A stretch of 64,000 bases of DNA from CAYOZN01 sp964408455. Its GTDB lineage: Bacteria > Planctomycetota > Phycisphaerae > UBA1845 > UTPLA1. Both the position numbers and the translations under genes were made by a program. The stretch covers positions 1 to 64,000 of the forward strand of contig CAYOZN010000030.1 of NCBI GenBank assembly GCA_964408455.1, written 5' to 3'. Below are positions 15,301-23,473 of this stretch, piece by piece. The notes under the pieces are model-generated. The model saw only the letters and a program-made list of their open reading frames with translations. It made no database searches and was not told where the DNA came from. Each line of letters begins with the position of its first letter. Position 1 is the stretch's first letter.

Positions 15301-17541
15301 CTATGCGTTTCGTACGGGGCTGACGTGCCTTTGCGGAGTGATCTTTGCCTCTCGCGGGACATTCGGGTGTGTGCCGAGCACGTCCTCGCAGAGGGCGCGG
15401 AGCGGTTCGGCCACGCTCCAGGCCTGCCAGGGGCAGCCGCCGGGGGTATGCGGGGCGTCGCCGTCTGCCACTTCGCTGACACTCCCCAGGCCGGCCTGGC
15501 CAATGTGCTGGATCAGACCGTCGAGGAAGCGGCGCGCGCCTCCGCGAATCGCGCCGGCATTGCCATCGCGGGTTGCCACGGCGAGCCGCGCCGCCGCGTG
15601 CTCTCCGCCGTGGGCGCGGACAAAGGCAGTGATGAAAGGGCCGAGCAGCCATGGCCAGACGGTGCCCTGGTGATAGGCCGCGTCGCGTGAGGCGAGATCG
15701 CCGTCGTAGCGAGGGCGGTAGGCCGAGTCGGCGGGCGAGAGGGTGCGCAGGCCCATGGGCGTCCACAGTTCGCGCTCGCAGGTCTCGACGGTGCCGCGCC
15801 AGCGGCGCGGCTGGGCCGTATCGAGCACCGGGTGCGTGAGGCTAAGGGCGAGGAGCTGGTTGGGGCGGATGCTGCCATCGGTCGCGCCGGAATCAAAGTT
15901 GACATCGATGACATCGAAGAGGCACCCCGCTTCGGCATTCCAGAACTTTTCGTTGAAGCTGTGCTTTGCCCGTTCGGCGGCGGCTCGCCACGCGTTCGCA
16001 CGCGTCTCGTCGCCGGCCAGATCGGCAAAGGTGGCCGCGATCATGAGGGCGTTGTACCAGAGGGCATTGACCTCGACCGGCTTGCCGATGCGGGGGGTGA
16101 TGGCGCGACCATCCACGAGCGCATCCATCCAGGTGAGGGCGTGACCGGGCTCTCCGGCGGCGAGGAGGCCATCGGCATCGACGCGGATGTTGTGGCGGGT
16201 GCCGGCAATGTGGCTCTCGATAATGCCGGCGACAACGGGGAACGTCTGGCCGACGATGAAACCCTGATCGCCGGTGTAGGCAAGATAGCGGTCCATTGCG
16301 TGGATGTACCAGAGCGTGGCATCGACGGTGTTGTAGGCCGGGGGCTCGCCGTAAGGCGGAAAGCGATTGGGAATCATGCCGCCGTCCACGTGTTCGGCAA
16401 AGGCGGCGATGATGCGGCGGGCATCGTCGAAGCGGCCGGTCACCAGGCAGAGGCCGGGCAGCGAGATGAAGGTGTCGCGGCCCCAGTCCTCGAACCAGGG
16501 ATAGCCGGCGATGATGGTCTTGCCGGTCTCGCCGCGTCGGACGATGAAATCGCGGGCGGCGCGCACGAGGGAAGTCAACAGTGGGTCGTCCGCGCTCACA
16601 CTGCTTGATGCGGTGGTGCGCGAGGCACTGCTTGAAGCAGTGGCACACGAGGCATTGCCCGCGCCGCGCGAGGCACTGCTTGAAGCAGTGGCACACGGTG
16701 TGTTGCCTGAAGCAGTGGCCCACTCGTCCCAGTCGGCTTGGAGGGCATCGGCTTCGGCCGCCGCGCGAAATGCGCTGGATGCCTTCTGCCAGTCGCACGG
16801 GGCCGCCGAGGCGGCGACGACGAGCGACTTGCGCTCGCCGGGGTTGATCGTCTGACAGATCGGCCCCGGCATGAAAAGGTCCTGCGAGTGGTCGTAGCCG
16901 CGATCGCGCTCGGCGGCGAGCAGATACCGATAGTACCAGTCGGGTCGGTTTCGGAATTCGCCGTTGTGGGAGAGCCACATGGCCGGACGTTCGCCCGGCC
17001 AGCGGAGCTGGAAGCCGTCCGCGACTTCGTCGATTTCGGGCGTGCCGCTGTCGGGCTGGTGGTTCAGATGATGGAAGTGTCGGCTGGTGCAGAGCGGGCG
17101 GACCATCAGCGTAACGGGCCGGGAGCCGCGAAGCACGTGGTACTGCACGTAGGTCGTGTCCTCGCCATCGCCCATGCAGAGCGTCTGCTCGATGAGGGCG
17201 TCGCCGGCGCGCCAGCGCCACGTCGGGCACGGCCGCAGCGAAAACGAATCCAGCAGGCGATGGCCGTGGGGATGGACGGCCTCGTGAAAGTCGTTGGTGG
17301 CCAGTTCATAAGTGAGGCCGTCGATCATGGCGGTGACGTCGAGCTTGGCGAGCAGGACGAAGCGCTGCACGGGCGGATTGATGGCGGCGACCAGGAGTCC
17401 GTGATACCGGCGCGTGAGCATCTGCGTGATGGACGCAGAGGCGAAGCCACCGCGTCCGTTGACGACCAGCCATTCAAGCGACCGCGCGGTGGAGAGGTCC
17501 TGACAACGACGCGTCTCAACGGCGGTGAGGCTTTTTGACAA
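15301..17541 (-). CDS. Glycogen debranching enzyme (amylo-alpha-1,6-glucosidase)
   Basis: A 746-residue protein beginning at TTG 17541, nine bases after GAGGG, because no ATG precedes the conserved WLVVNGRGGFAS segment. N-terminal family motifs include RRYHGLLVAAINPP and FHEAVHPHGHRLLDSF. The catalytic (alpha/alpha)6 domain has AGYPWFEDWGRDTFISLPGL, EVNALWYNALMIAA and YHQGTVWPWLLGPFITAF. The enzyme removes alpha-1,6 branches from glycogen in the cytoplasm. Between the two domains an insertion of about 45 Ser/Ala/Thr residues is encoded by the tandem repeat at 16600-16720. The next gene cluster with related function lies 36 kb away. Confidence 0.92.
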   Translation of the reverse strand: MSKSLTAVETRRCQDLSTARSLEWLVVNGRGGFASASITQMLTRRYHGLLVAAINPPVQRFVLLAKLDVTAMIDGLTYELATNDFHEAVHPHGHRLLDSFSLRPCPTWRWRAGDALIEQTLCMGDGEDTTYVQYHVLRGSRPVTLMVRPLCTSRHFHHLNHQPDSGTPEIDEVADGFQLRWPGERPAMWLSHNGEFRNRPDWYYRYLLAAERDRGYDHSQDLFMPGPICQTINPGERKSLVVAASAAPCDWQKASSAFRAAAEADALQADWDEWATASGNTPCATASSSASRGAGNASCATASSSASRTTASSSVSADDPLLTSLVRAARDFIVRRGETGKTIIAGYPWFEDWGRDTFISLPGLCLVTGRFDDARRIIAAFAEHVDGGMIPNRFPPYGEPPAYNTVDATLWYIHAMDRYLAYTGDQGFIVGQTFPVVAGIIESHIAGTRHNIRVDADGLLAAGEPGHALTWMDALVDGRAITPRIGKPVEVNALWYNALMIAATFADLAGDETRANAWRAAAERAKHSFNEKFWNAEAGCLFDVIDVNFDSGATDGSIRPNQLLALSLTHPVLDTAQPRRWRGTVETCERELWTPMGLRTLSPADSAYRPRYDGDLASRDAAYHQGTVWPWLLGPFITAFVRAHGGEHAAARLAVATRDGNAGAIRGGARRFLDGLIQHIGQAGLGSVSEVADGDAPHTPGGCPWQAWSVAEPLRALCEDVLGTHPNVPREAKITPQRHVSPVRNA
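16600..16720. repeat. Tandem palindromic (REP-like) repeat inside the debranching gene
   Basis: Two identical 32-base copies, at 16618-16649 and 16666-16697, have a 48-base period. They are flanked by two degraded copies, near 16600 and at 16700-16720. Each copy contains the palindrome CACTGCTTGAAGCAGTG. The period is a multiple of three, so the frame is kept, and the debranching enzyme gains 16-residue repeats rich in Ser, Ala and Thr (CATASSSASR). A REP-type transposase lies 1.4 kb away. Confidence 0.75.
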
Positions 17542-17783
17542 GGATATTGCCCTCGCGTATCGGCCGCGCACTGTCTGGCGGCGATCGAAGAATGCCCCCG
17601 GATGTGGTGACCCATTGTAGCCCGCCAGAAAGAGGCCGCAAACCGGACGCGGCGCTGCGCGCGAGTGGGCACGCTGAAGGTTGTCGCGCCGTGGGGCGTA
17701 TGTGGATGCGCGTGCGGCTGAACTGCACGTGTGCGGATGAACGAACTGAAATGAAGAGCGGCCGAATCGCGATTGTCGCAAGA

Positions 17784-18554
17784 TCAGAGCAGAAGCATGG
17801 CGGTCGTGATGGCCGTGCTGCCAAGGCCGAGCGCGAAACCGATGGCGGAGGCGGTACGACCGGGGTGTAGATCGCCGGCCTTCTGACTGTCGCGATAGCC
17901 GCGGATGGCGAGGATGATGGCGATGGGGCCGAGGATCGGAACCGGGAAGCAGAAAAACGCCAGCGAGGCGGCGCCGACTGCAACGGAAGCAGTCGCGTAG
18001 GAATTGCTGCCGCCCTGCACCGAGTGGGCGACGGCAGCGGCGCCGTCCATGGTGAACGGCATGCCGCAGGCGGTGCAGGAATTCGCGTCGACGGGCATTT
18101 GTCGGTCGCAACGGGGGCAGACGATGACCTGCTCGCCGGATTCGATCCGCTTGATGACGGGCGCCTTGGCCCCGGCAGTGGCGTAGGCGTGCATTGGCGT
18201 GGGCAACTGGCCATCGGCGGCGACCACTGCCGGACCGGTTGGCAAACCGGTTCGGGGGTCGACCTGCGGGATGGAGAAGACGGCTCCGCAGGTCGGGCAT
18301 CGGCCGAGGGTACCGCTGAGATTGCTGCGCGCTTCGAGAATCGATGCGCAGCGCTGGCAGGTGAAAGTGAAGCGAATTCCGTCGGCGCCGGTCGGATGGT
18401 ACGACGGCTTTGCTACGGCGACGGCGTTGCGCGTGTCGCCGGTGATGGTGAAGTGGCCGGAGCAATGCGGGCACGCCATGACCCGCCCCACCAGCTCGTC
18501 GGACGCGGTGACGGCCTTCTGGCAGGTGGGACAATCGATGACGAAGGATGCCAT
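17784..18554 (-). CDS. Zinc-ribbon membrane protein, DUF4190-like
   Basis: A 256-residue protein with three zinc-ribbon-like Cys groups: CPTCQ with CPHCS (residues 8-32), CQRCA with CPTCG (about 65-90) and CPRCD with CTACG (about 140-160). The C-terminus has two transmembrane helices in a DUF4190-like arrangement: SLAFFCFPVPILGPIAIILA, then IRGYRDS and a final glycine-rich helix. Proteins of this layout are common in planctomycetes and their role is unknown. It lies between the debranching enzyme and the alcohol dehydrogenase on the same strand. Confidence 0.8.
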   Translation of the reverse strand: MASFVIDCPTCQKAVTASDELVGRVMACPHCSGHFTITGDTRNAVAVAKPSYHPTGADGIRFTFTCQRCASILEARSNLSGTLGRCPTCGAVFSIPQVDPRTGLPTGPAVVAADGQLPTPMHAYATAGAKAPVIKRIESGEQVIVCPRCDRQMPVDANSCTACGMPFTMDGAAAVAHSVQGGSNSYATASVAVGAASLAFFCFPVPILGPIAIILAIRGYRDSQKAGDLHPGRTASAIGFALGLGSTAITTAMLLL

Positions 18555-18729
18555 GCGGGTATCTTACGGTGACCGCGGTGGCGATGAAGAGGGATGGGCG
18601 GAAGACTCGGGGACGCGAGGATTGCGAAGACACCGGCACGCGGGGACATGGGGACACGGGGATGAGGGGATTCCGGTCGCAATGTCTCCGTGTGTCCGCG
18701 TCACTGCGTCACAGTGTCCCGCATCCCGT

Positions 18730-19995
18730 TCACCCTCCCTGCCGTCCACCGCGAGCGGCCGGATCAAACGCCACCTTCAACACCCGCGACGCGCCACGGT
18801 TTGCCAGCGCGGCAAATGCCGCGCGGTACTCGCTCAGCGGGAATATGCTCGGCGTCAGTGGGGACAGGTCCAGCCTCCCCGTCGAGAGCCAGTCGAAGAC
18901 GACTTCGTACGTGTGCAGCTGGCGACCATCGGCGGCCTCGATCTGGCGGCCGTTGGCGCCGATGACCGTGAGCTCGTCGAACCAGAGCGGCGTGGAATCG
19001 ATGATAGAGATGCCTGTCGTGCCCACGGCGACCAGGGTGCCGCGGGCGCGGGTCCAGCCCAGGGCGAATGTCAGGCCCATCGGCGTCCCGGTGCAGTCAT
19101 ACGTCAGATCGTATCCCCCAAGCAGTGCCTGATTGCCCATGCGGCCATCGAGCCGAATGGCCCCGGCGTCGGCAGCGATGGCCCGGTATCGGTCGATGCG
19201 CCGCATGCGACGCGGCTGAATCAGAACCTCGCCGGCGCCGAGCCGACGCGCGAGATTGGCCTGTGCGGCGTTCCGGGCGACGAGGGTAATGCTGTTGGCG
19301 TGGCCCAGGGCGCGAATGGCCAGCAGGACGCCGAAGGCAACGATGCCGGCGCCGGTGATGAGAATGTGTTCGCCATCGCGGGGTCGCCGCCGAAAGACGG
19401 CGTGGGCGGCGGATGCGATCGGATCGACAAGCACGGCATGATCGTCGATGACAGCGTCCGGCACGGCGTGCAATTGCGATTGGTGTGCGACGAAGTATTC
19501 GGCCCAGCTTCCCCCGGTGACACGATTGAGGCCGATGAGCGCCCGTGGCGGAAACCGCTCATCGCCAGGCGCCTCACAGACCGAGGGCCTCCCGGCCGCG
19601 CACTGGGAACACGGCGGATCGATGCCGCGACCGGCACAGCCGAGTGCAGGATCGACGCAGACTCGCATGCCGGTTCGCCAATGGCCGGGCACGGCGGGGC
19701 CAACGGCGTCGATAATGGCGACGTTCTCGTGGCCGAGCACCGCCGGAAACGCGGCGAACTGCTGGAGGATGGTGTTGGGGTGGTTCTTCTGGAAGACTAG
19801 TGCCAGGTCCGTGCCGCAGACGCCGCCGAGGATGGTGCGGAGTCTGACCCAGTCGGCCGCGGGTAGTTCGGGCACCGGCAACTCGCGCAGGCGCAGCATG
19901 GAAAGCGGACCGGTGAAGGCGCGCGGTGTTGCCATTCCGGCGAGCTTGCAAGCCAGCCAGCGCGGCACTGATACGCTATAGACAAGCCCCTTCAT
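18730..19995 (-). CDS. Zinc-dependent alcohol dehydrogenase-family (MDR) oxidoreductase
   Basis: A 421-residue medium-chain dehydrogenase/reductase. GGGAG six bases before the ATG supports the start. The catalytic domain has GGVCGTDLALVF and GHENV, the catalytic-zinc region. The structural-zinc lobe is marked by the four cysteines of CAGRGIDPPCSQCAAGRPSVC-type spacing, about residues 119-140. The Rossmann segment ILITGAGIVAFGVLLAIRAL binds NAD(P). The substrate cannot be told from sequence. The N-terminus (MKGLVYSVSVPRWLACKL) matches an uncharacterised bacterial subgroup. It stands alone, and the short G-rich stretch 18555-18729 after it holds only low-complexity sequence. Confidence 0.88.
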   Translation of the reverse strand: MKGLVYSVSVPRWLACKLAGMATPRAFTGPLSMLRLRELPVPELPAADWVRLRTILGGVCGTDLALVFQKNHPNTILQQFAAFPAVLGHENVAIIDAVGPAVPGHWRTGMRVCVDPALGCAGRGIDPPCSQCAAGRPSVCEAPGDERFPPRALIGLNRVTGGSWAEYFVAHQSQLHAVPDAVIDDHAVLVDPIASAAHAVFRRRPRDGEHILITGAGIVAFGVLLAIRALGHANSITLVARNAAQANLARRLGAGEVLIQPRRMRRIDRYRAIAADAGAIRLDGRMGNQALLGGYDLTYDCTGTPMGLTFALGWTRARGTLVAVGTTGISIIDSTPLWFDELTVIGANGRQIEAADGRQLHTYEVVFDWLSTGRLDLSPLTPSIFPLSEYRAAFAALANRGASRVLKVAFDPAARGGRQGG

Positions 19996-20186
19996 GCGAC
20001 ACTCCCGGGGACGTGCCCGAGAGTATATCGAGCCGGTTGTTGAGTGCGCGGATGACGGAATTGACGCCCGTGCGTCCTATGGCTGAAAGTTGGAAAGCGG
20101 GCAGACGATGTCCGTGGGTGGCGTCCCGACGCGGACTTGCGACAACCACCAGATTGCGAGGCTTAACAGCTTCCTTGCGTTCGCGA

Positions 20187-20654
20187 TCAGGTGCGGCGAC
20201 GGCCGACGTGAGGAACCGTCATATCGGCGACGGCACTGTCGGAGTCGACGGTGATGGCGTCGCTGGAGACGGCGAATCGGGATTGAAGCTGGCCGAGGAT
20301 GACCGAAAGGGTTCGGGCCTGGGCGCCGGTGACCTGGAGGCTGTTATCGGGGCAGGTCAGCAGGACGTGGATGGTGCCGGGGTTGCGGCGGTCGTGCTGC
20401 CCGGCCTTCCAGGCGTAGCTCTGGAAGAGGCGTCCGGACTCATCGATGCGATAGTGGAAAAAGCCGCGATCGGACTGAGGGCCTTCGGTGCGGACCACGA
20501 TCTGGTTCCACGGACCGGCAGATGCCCGCAGCGGCGTGACCGGGGACATGCGGGCGACGCCAAAGAGGAGGAATGTGCCGCCGGTCATGGCGAGCACGAG
20601 GACGATGAGCGTCTTGAAGTGCCGATGCTGGTGACGCGCGTGGACGGCCGCCAT
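20187..20654 (-). CDS. Hypothetical single-pass membrane protein
   Basis: A 155-residue protein if it starts at the ATG at 20654. The frame is open for 50 more codons upstream, but that region is not protein-like. After a His/Arg-rich N-terminus comes one transmembrane segment (TLIVLVLAMTGGTFLLFGVA), then a soluble domain predicted to be periplasmic (NQIVVRTEGPQSDRGFFHYR, SYAWKAGQHDRRNPGTIHVL). No family is recognised. It lies 191 bases downstream of the dehydrogenase gene's start, on the same strand. Confidence 0.65.
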   Translation of the reverse strand: MAAVHARHQHRHFKTLIVLVLAMTGGTFLLFGVARMSPVTPLRASAGPWNQIVVRTEGPQSDRGFFHYRIDESGRLFQSYAWKAGQHDRRNPGTIHVLLTCPDNSLQVTGAQARTLSVILGQLQSRFAVSSDAITVDSDSAVADMTVPHVGRRRT

Positions 20655-21170
20655 GAAACTACCCCGCCGTCGCGGGATCTCCCTGAAGATTCCGGTGTGA
20701 TGCGAACGAGCTATCCAGTCGTATCGGCAGAAGCGGCCGATTTGCGTTGGAGATTTCGCAAGGTTTTCACCGGGTCTTTCGGATATCCAGGGAGGTTTCA
20801 TCAATTGGCCCTTCGCGGACGCGATAATGCCGGTGCATGGCCGGCGGGAGTCTTGTTGATGGACTCGGACCGGTTACATATGCGGAGCATTCGCCGCAGC
20901 GGCGACGCTTCGGTCCCAGAATGGGCCCGCGGGCGGGATCGGGAAAACGTCCCGGCGGAAGAGGCGGCCGGGCAAGCACGCCACGAGGGCGGCAACGCCG
21001 GACAAGCCGGGGAGCAGGGCAGACGATCCATCGTCCGGAACATGTGAATCCCATCCATGGGCGGCTGTGATTATAACAGAAATCACCGTAAGTAAAGGGC
21101 CGAACTGGCTCTGCGCCGCAGATACTGAGCCGTTACAGAGTCGCGCCCGCCGATGGTGTACATTGCGTTC
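20655..21170. other. Intergenic region, no supported gene
   Basis: This 516-base stretch has three overlapping minus-strand frames (20767-21086) and one plus-strand frame, all arginine/proline-rich and unlike known families. None has a convincing ribosome site. A small inverted repeat, GTGATT with AATCAC, occurs near 21067-21088. I see no RNA gene. Confidence 0.5.
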
Positions 21171-21536
21171 ATGAACACGGCACTTCTACTGCTTGCGACG
21201 GCATGCCTGCGGGTCGATTCGCCTGCGCTGGCCCAGACGCCGGCGATCCTGCGCGTGAATGGGACTCCCGTGCTCGTCTGCAACGAGCCGATGTTCGACT
21301 TCGGCCGCGTGCGGGCGGGGACGAGGATGGAACACGCGTTCGCAGTCACGAACGTGAGCGGCGCGACGGTATGGGTGCGGGCACTTCACTCGTGTTCGTG
21401 TACCGGACCGCTGTTTGACAGGACTTATCGCGTCGATGCCGGCGAGACCGTGTCGATCCTGGCGACGATGGGTACCACACACTCGAGCGGACCGGTTTCC
21501 CGCAATGTGTACTTATCGCTCGTGCCCGAGCCATAG
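21171..21536 (+). CDS. Exported DUF1573 protein
   Basis: A 121-residue protein beginning at ATG 21171 with a signal peptide (MNTALLLLATACL, with cleavage near ALAQ-T). The mature part shows the DUF1573 pattern: MFDFGRVRAGTRMEHAFAVT, then NVSGATVWVRALHSCSCTGP with the conserved Cys pair, and a final beta-rich half. The fold is an immunoglobulin-like beta sandwich found in many Bacteroidota and planctomycete exported proteins, with function unknown. It may be co-transcribed with the Kelch lipoprotein 25 bases downstream. Confidence 0.8.
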   Translation: MNTALLLLATACLRVDSPALAQTPAILRVNGTPVLVCNEPMFDFGRVRAGTRMEHAFAVTNVSGATVWVRALHSCSCTGPLFDRTYRVDAGETVSILATMGTTHSSGPVSRNVYLSLVPEP

Positions 21537-21561
21537 CCGCGCCGGGCCCGTATGAATACGT

Positions 21562-22806
21562 ATGTGTACCGGTGCGTACAGCCTGGCGTGTCTGGTCGGC
21601 ATCGGCATGTGCCTTTCCGGTTGCGGGGCGATTGAGATCGGGCCGGCGCCGGCACATGGCACGTTCCGAGCGGTCGCGCCCGACGTGCTGCCGCGCTACT
21701 TTCATCGGGCGTCGCTGCTGGCGGATGGGCGAGTCATGGTGAGTGGCGGGCTGACGGCGACGGTGATTCCGCCGGCGCTGGTGACGGTGGACACGATCTC
21801 ATTCTTCGATCCCTCTGCCAATCAATTCTCCGCAACATTCAGGCCGAACGGCGCGGTCGGCCAGGCTTCAGGCGCTGCTGCGGTGACTCCGCGGCTGCAT
21901 CTTGCCCGATCGAGCCACACGCAGACGACGCTGGCCGATGGTCGGGTGCTGATCACCGGCGGGGACATGGCGGCGACGGGCGCGCGGCCGGGGCCCCCTA
22001 CCGCCACGTGCGAGATCTTCGATCCGGCCAGCGGGCTGGTGACAACTGGACCCGCCATGAACCAGGCGCGGAGCTTCCACACGGCGACGCGGCTGACGGA
22101 CGGGCGGGTGGTTGTGGCCGGCGGCGCGACGTGGCAGGTATTTACCCCGGCCGACGACACGTGGAGCGCGGGGCTGCCACTGGCGCGGCCGAGGCTGCGG
22201 CACGCGGCGGTGCCGCTGCCGGGGCACTTCGGTGGCGGGGCAGGAGGCGCGACGTGCGACGGCGTGCTGCTGATCGGCGGATCGTCGGCGGGCGATACAC
22301 TCGAGCTGCTCGATCCGCACGGCATGACGGCGACGCTGTACGACGCGCGGCTGCCGGTGAGCATCCTGGACCTGGCGGCGGCCCGGCTCGAGGACGGGCG
22401 GGTGCTGATCGCCGGCGGACAACGGACGGATTCGGGCGACACCATCAGCGACACGCTGCTCTTTGATCCCGCGAACGGAGACTTGACCCCACTCACCCCG
22501 CCGCCGGGCGCGAGCGGCGGCTTCGGCGATCATGCCATGCTGACGTTCGGCCGGCACGTCGCGGTATTTGGCGGCGAGCAGGAGCGCGGGGACGCGGATA
22601 CCGAGCTGAAGCGTGCCTTGGTATTTGACTCCGATGCCATGGCATGGGTGGACGAACTGGACATGCACTTTTCACACGACGACTTTCCGGCGGTGAGGCT
22701 CGACGACGCGCGGGCGGTGTTGATTGGCGGGGGCACGGGACTGTTTGGCGTGCCGGTGCCGACGGCGAACGTGGAAATTTTTCAGGTGGAGGGAATGAGG
22801 GATTAA
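21562..22806 (+). CDS. Kelch-repeat lipoprotein
   Basis: A 414-residue protein with a lipobox (VGIGMCLSGC) and a beta-propeller made of Kelch repeats. The recurring pattern is xxLxDGRVLIxGG: RASLLADGRVMVSGG, HTQTTLADGRVLITGG, HTATRLTDGRVVVAGG and AARLEDGRVLIAGG. Such propellers bind partners or sugars, and no catalytic residues are evident. It begins 25 bases after the DUF1573 gene. The stop codon lies inside a GGGATTAA tandem repeat. Confidence 0.85.
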   Translation: MCTGAYSLACLVGIGMCLSGCGAIEIGPAPAHGTFRAVAPDVLPRYFHRASLLADGRVMVSGGLTATVIPPALVTVDTISFFDPSANQFSATFRPNGAVGQASGAAAVTPRLHLARSSHTQTTLADGRVLITGGDMAATGARPGPPTATCEIFDPASGLVTTGPAMNQARSFHTATRLTDGRVVVAGGATWQVFTPADDTWSAGLPLARPRLRHAAVPLPGHFGGGAGGATCDGVLLIGGSSAGDTLELLDPHGMTATLYDARLPVSILDLAAARLEDGRVLIAGGQRTDSGDTISDTLLFDPANGDLTPLTPPPGASGGFGDHAMLTFGRHVAVFGGEQERGDADTELKRALVFDSDAMAWVDELDMHFSHDDFPAVRLDDARAVLIGGGTGLFGVPVPTANVEIFQVEGMRD

Positions 22807-22828
22807 GGGATTAAGGGATTAAGGGATT
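22799..22828. repeat. GGGATTAA tandem repeat across the Kelch stop codon
   Basis: Three full copies and one partial copy of the 8-mer GGGATTAA. The first copy contains the TAA stop of the Kelch lipoprotein. The array ends just before the convergent methyltransferase stop. Confidence 0.8.
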
Positions 22829-22835
22829 GAAGGAC

Positions 22836-23459
22836 TCAGGATTGAGGCGGCTGCGGGCTACTTCGGGGTTTACGCCAGGATTTGGGGGCGATGGGCTGGA
22901 AGCCGGCGAGGGCGGCGCGGTGGGCCTCGGCGGAGCGGTCGTCGATGAGCAGCAGGCCGCCGGGGCGGACGGCGGCCAGGAGGTGCTCCATGCCGCGGTC
23001 GGCGTTCGACGCCAGCCGGCAGATGATGTTGAAGGCGATGACGACGTCGGCCTGGGCCGGGATGGGCGCGGCGGCGATGTCGCACAGGTGACACCGTGCG
23101 TCGGGCAGATCGCGGGCGACGGCGGCGAGGACGCGGCGGGACCGATCGACGACCACGAGTTCGTGCGGCATGGGCAGCGCGGCGCTGAGTTCGACCGGCT
23201 CCAGCGAGCGCAGCGGCAGAAAGGGAATGCGGCGGAGGAGCTGGTCGGCATAGCGGGCCAAGTCGCCGATAAGCTTGCGGCTGCGGGACACGCCTTCACG
23301 GGCGGAATCGTTCAGCAGTGGCGCTGCCAGCCGCGTGACACCGCCCGGGCCGACGATCAGGACGACGGGCCGCGGCGGGCCGTGTTCGAGCAGTTCGGCA
23401 AGGCGGCGAAAATGCTCCAGATGGCGATGGTGCCAGGAGGTGGAGCCGACGGGATCGAT
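22836..23459 (-). CDS. Class I SAM-dependent methyltransferase-like protein, non-canonical start
   Basis: The frame encodes about 207 residues with a Rossmann methyltransferase pattern: motif I PVVLIVGPGGVTRLAAPLL, post-I ELVVVDRSRRVLAAVAR, motif II ADVVIAFNIICRL and AVRPGGLLLIDD. The conserved-looking N-terminal part SWHHRHLEHFRRLAELLEHG has no ATG, GTG or TTG before it. The best candidate is ATC at 23459, seven bases after a perfect GGAGG. A GTG at 23291 would remove motif I. The preceding gene's stop overlaps this leader, so translational coupling is likely. The substrate is unknown. Confidence 0.7.
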   Translation of the reverse strand: MDPVGSTSWHHRHLEHFRRLAELLEHGPPRPVVLIVGPGGVTRLAAPLLNDSAREGVSRSRKLIGDLARYADQLLRRIPFLPLRSLEPVELSAALPMPHELVVVDRSRRVLAAVARDLPDARCHLCDIAAAPIPAQADVVIAFNIICRLASNADRGMEHLLAAVRPGGLLLIDDRSAEAHRAALAGFQPIAPKSWRKPRSSPQPPQS

Positions 23460-23473
23460 GGCGGGGCCTCCGG

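Noticed and set aside
18600..18680. G-rich repetitive stretch (GGGGACA-type) downstream of the zinc-ribbon gene start
   Set aside because: Copies are irregular and short, with no hairpin or frame; treated as low-complexity sequence.
20767..21086. Overlapping short minus-strand frames between the membrane protein and the DUF1573 gene
   Set aside because: None has a ribosome site or recognisable family and they are biased to Arg/Pro.
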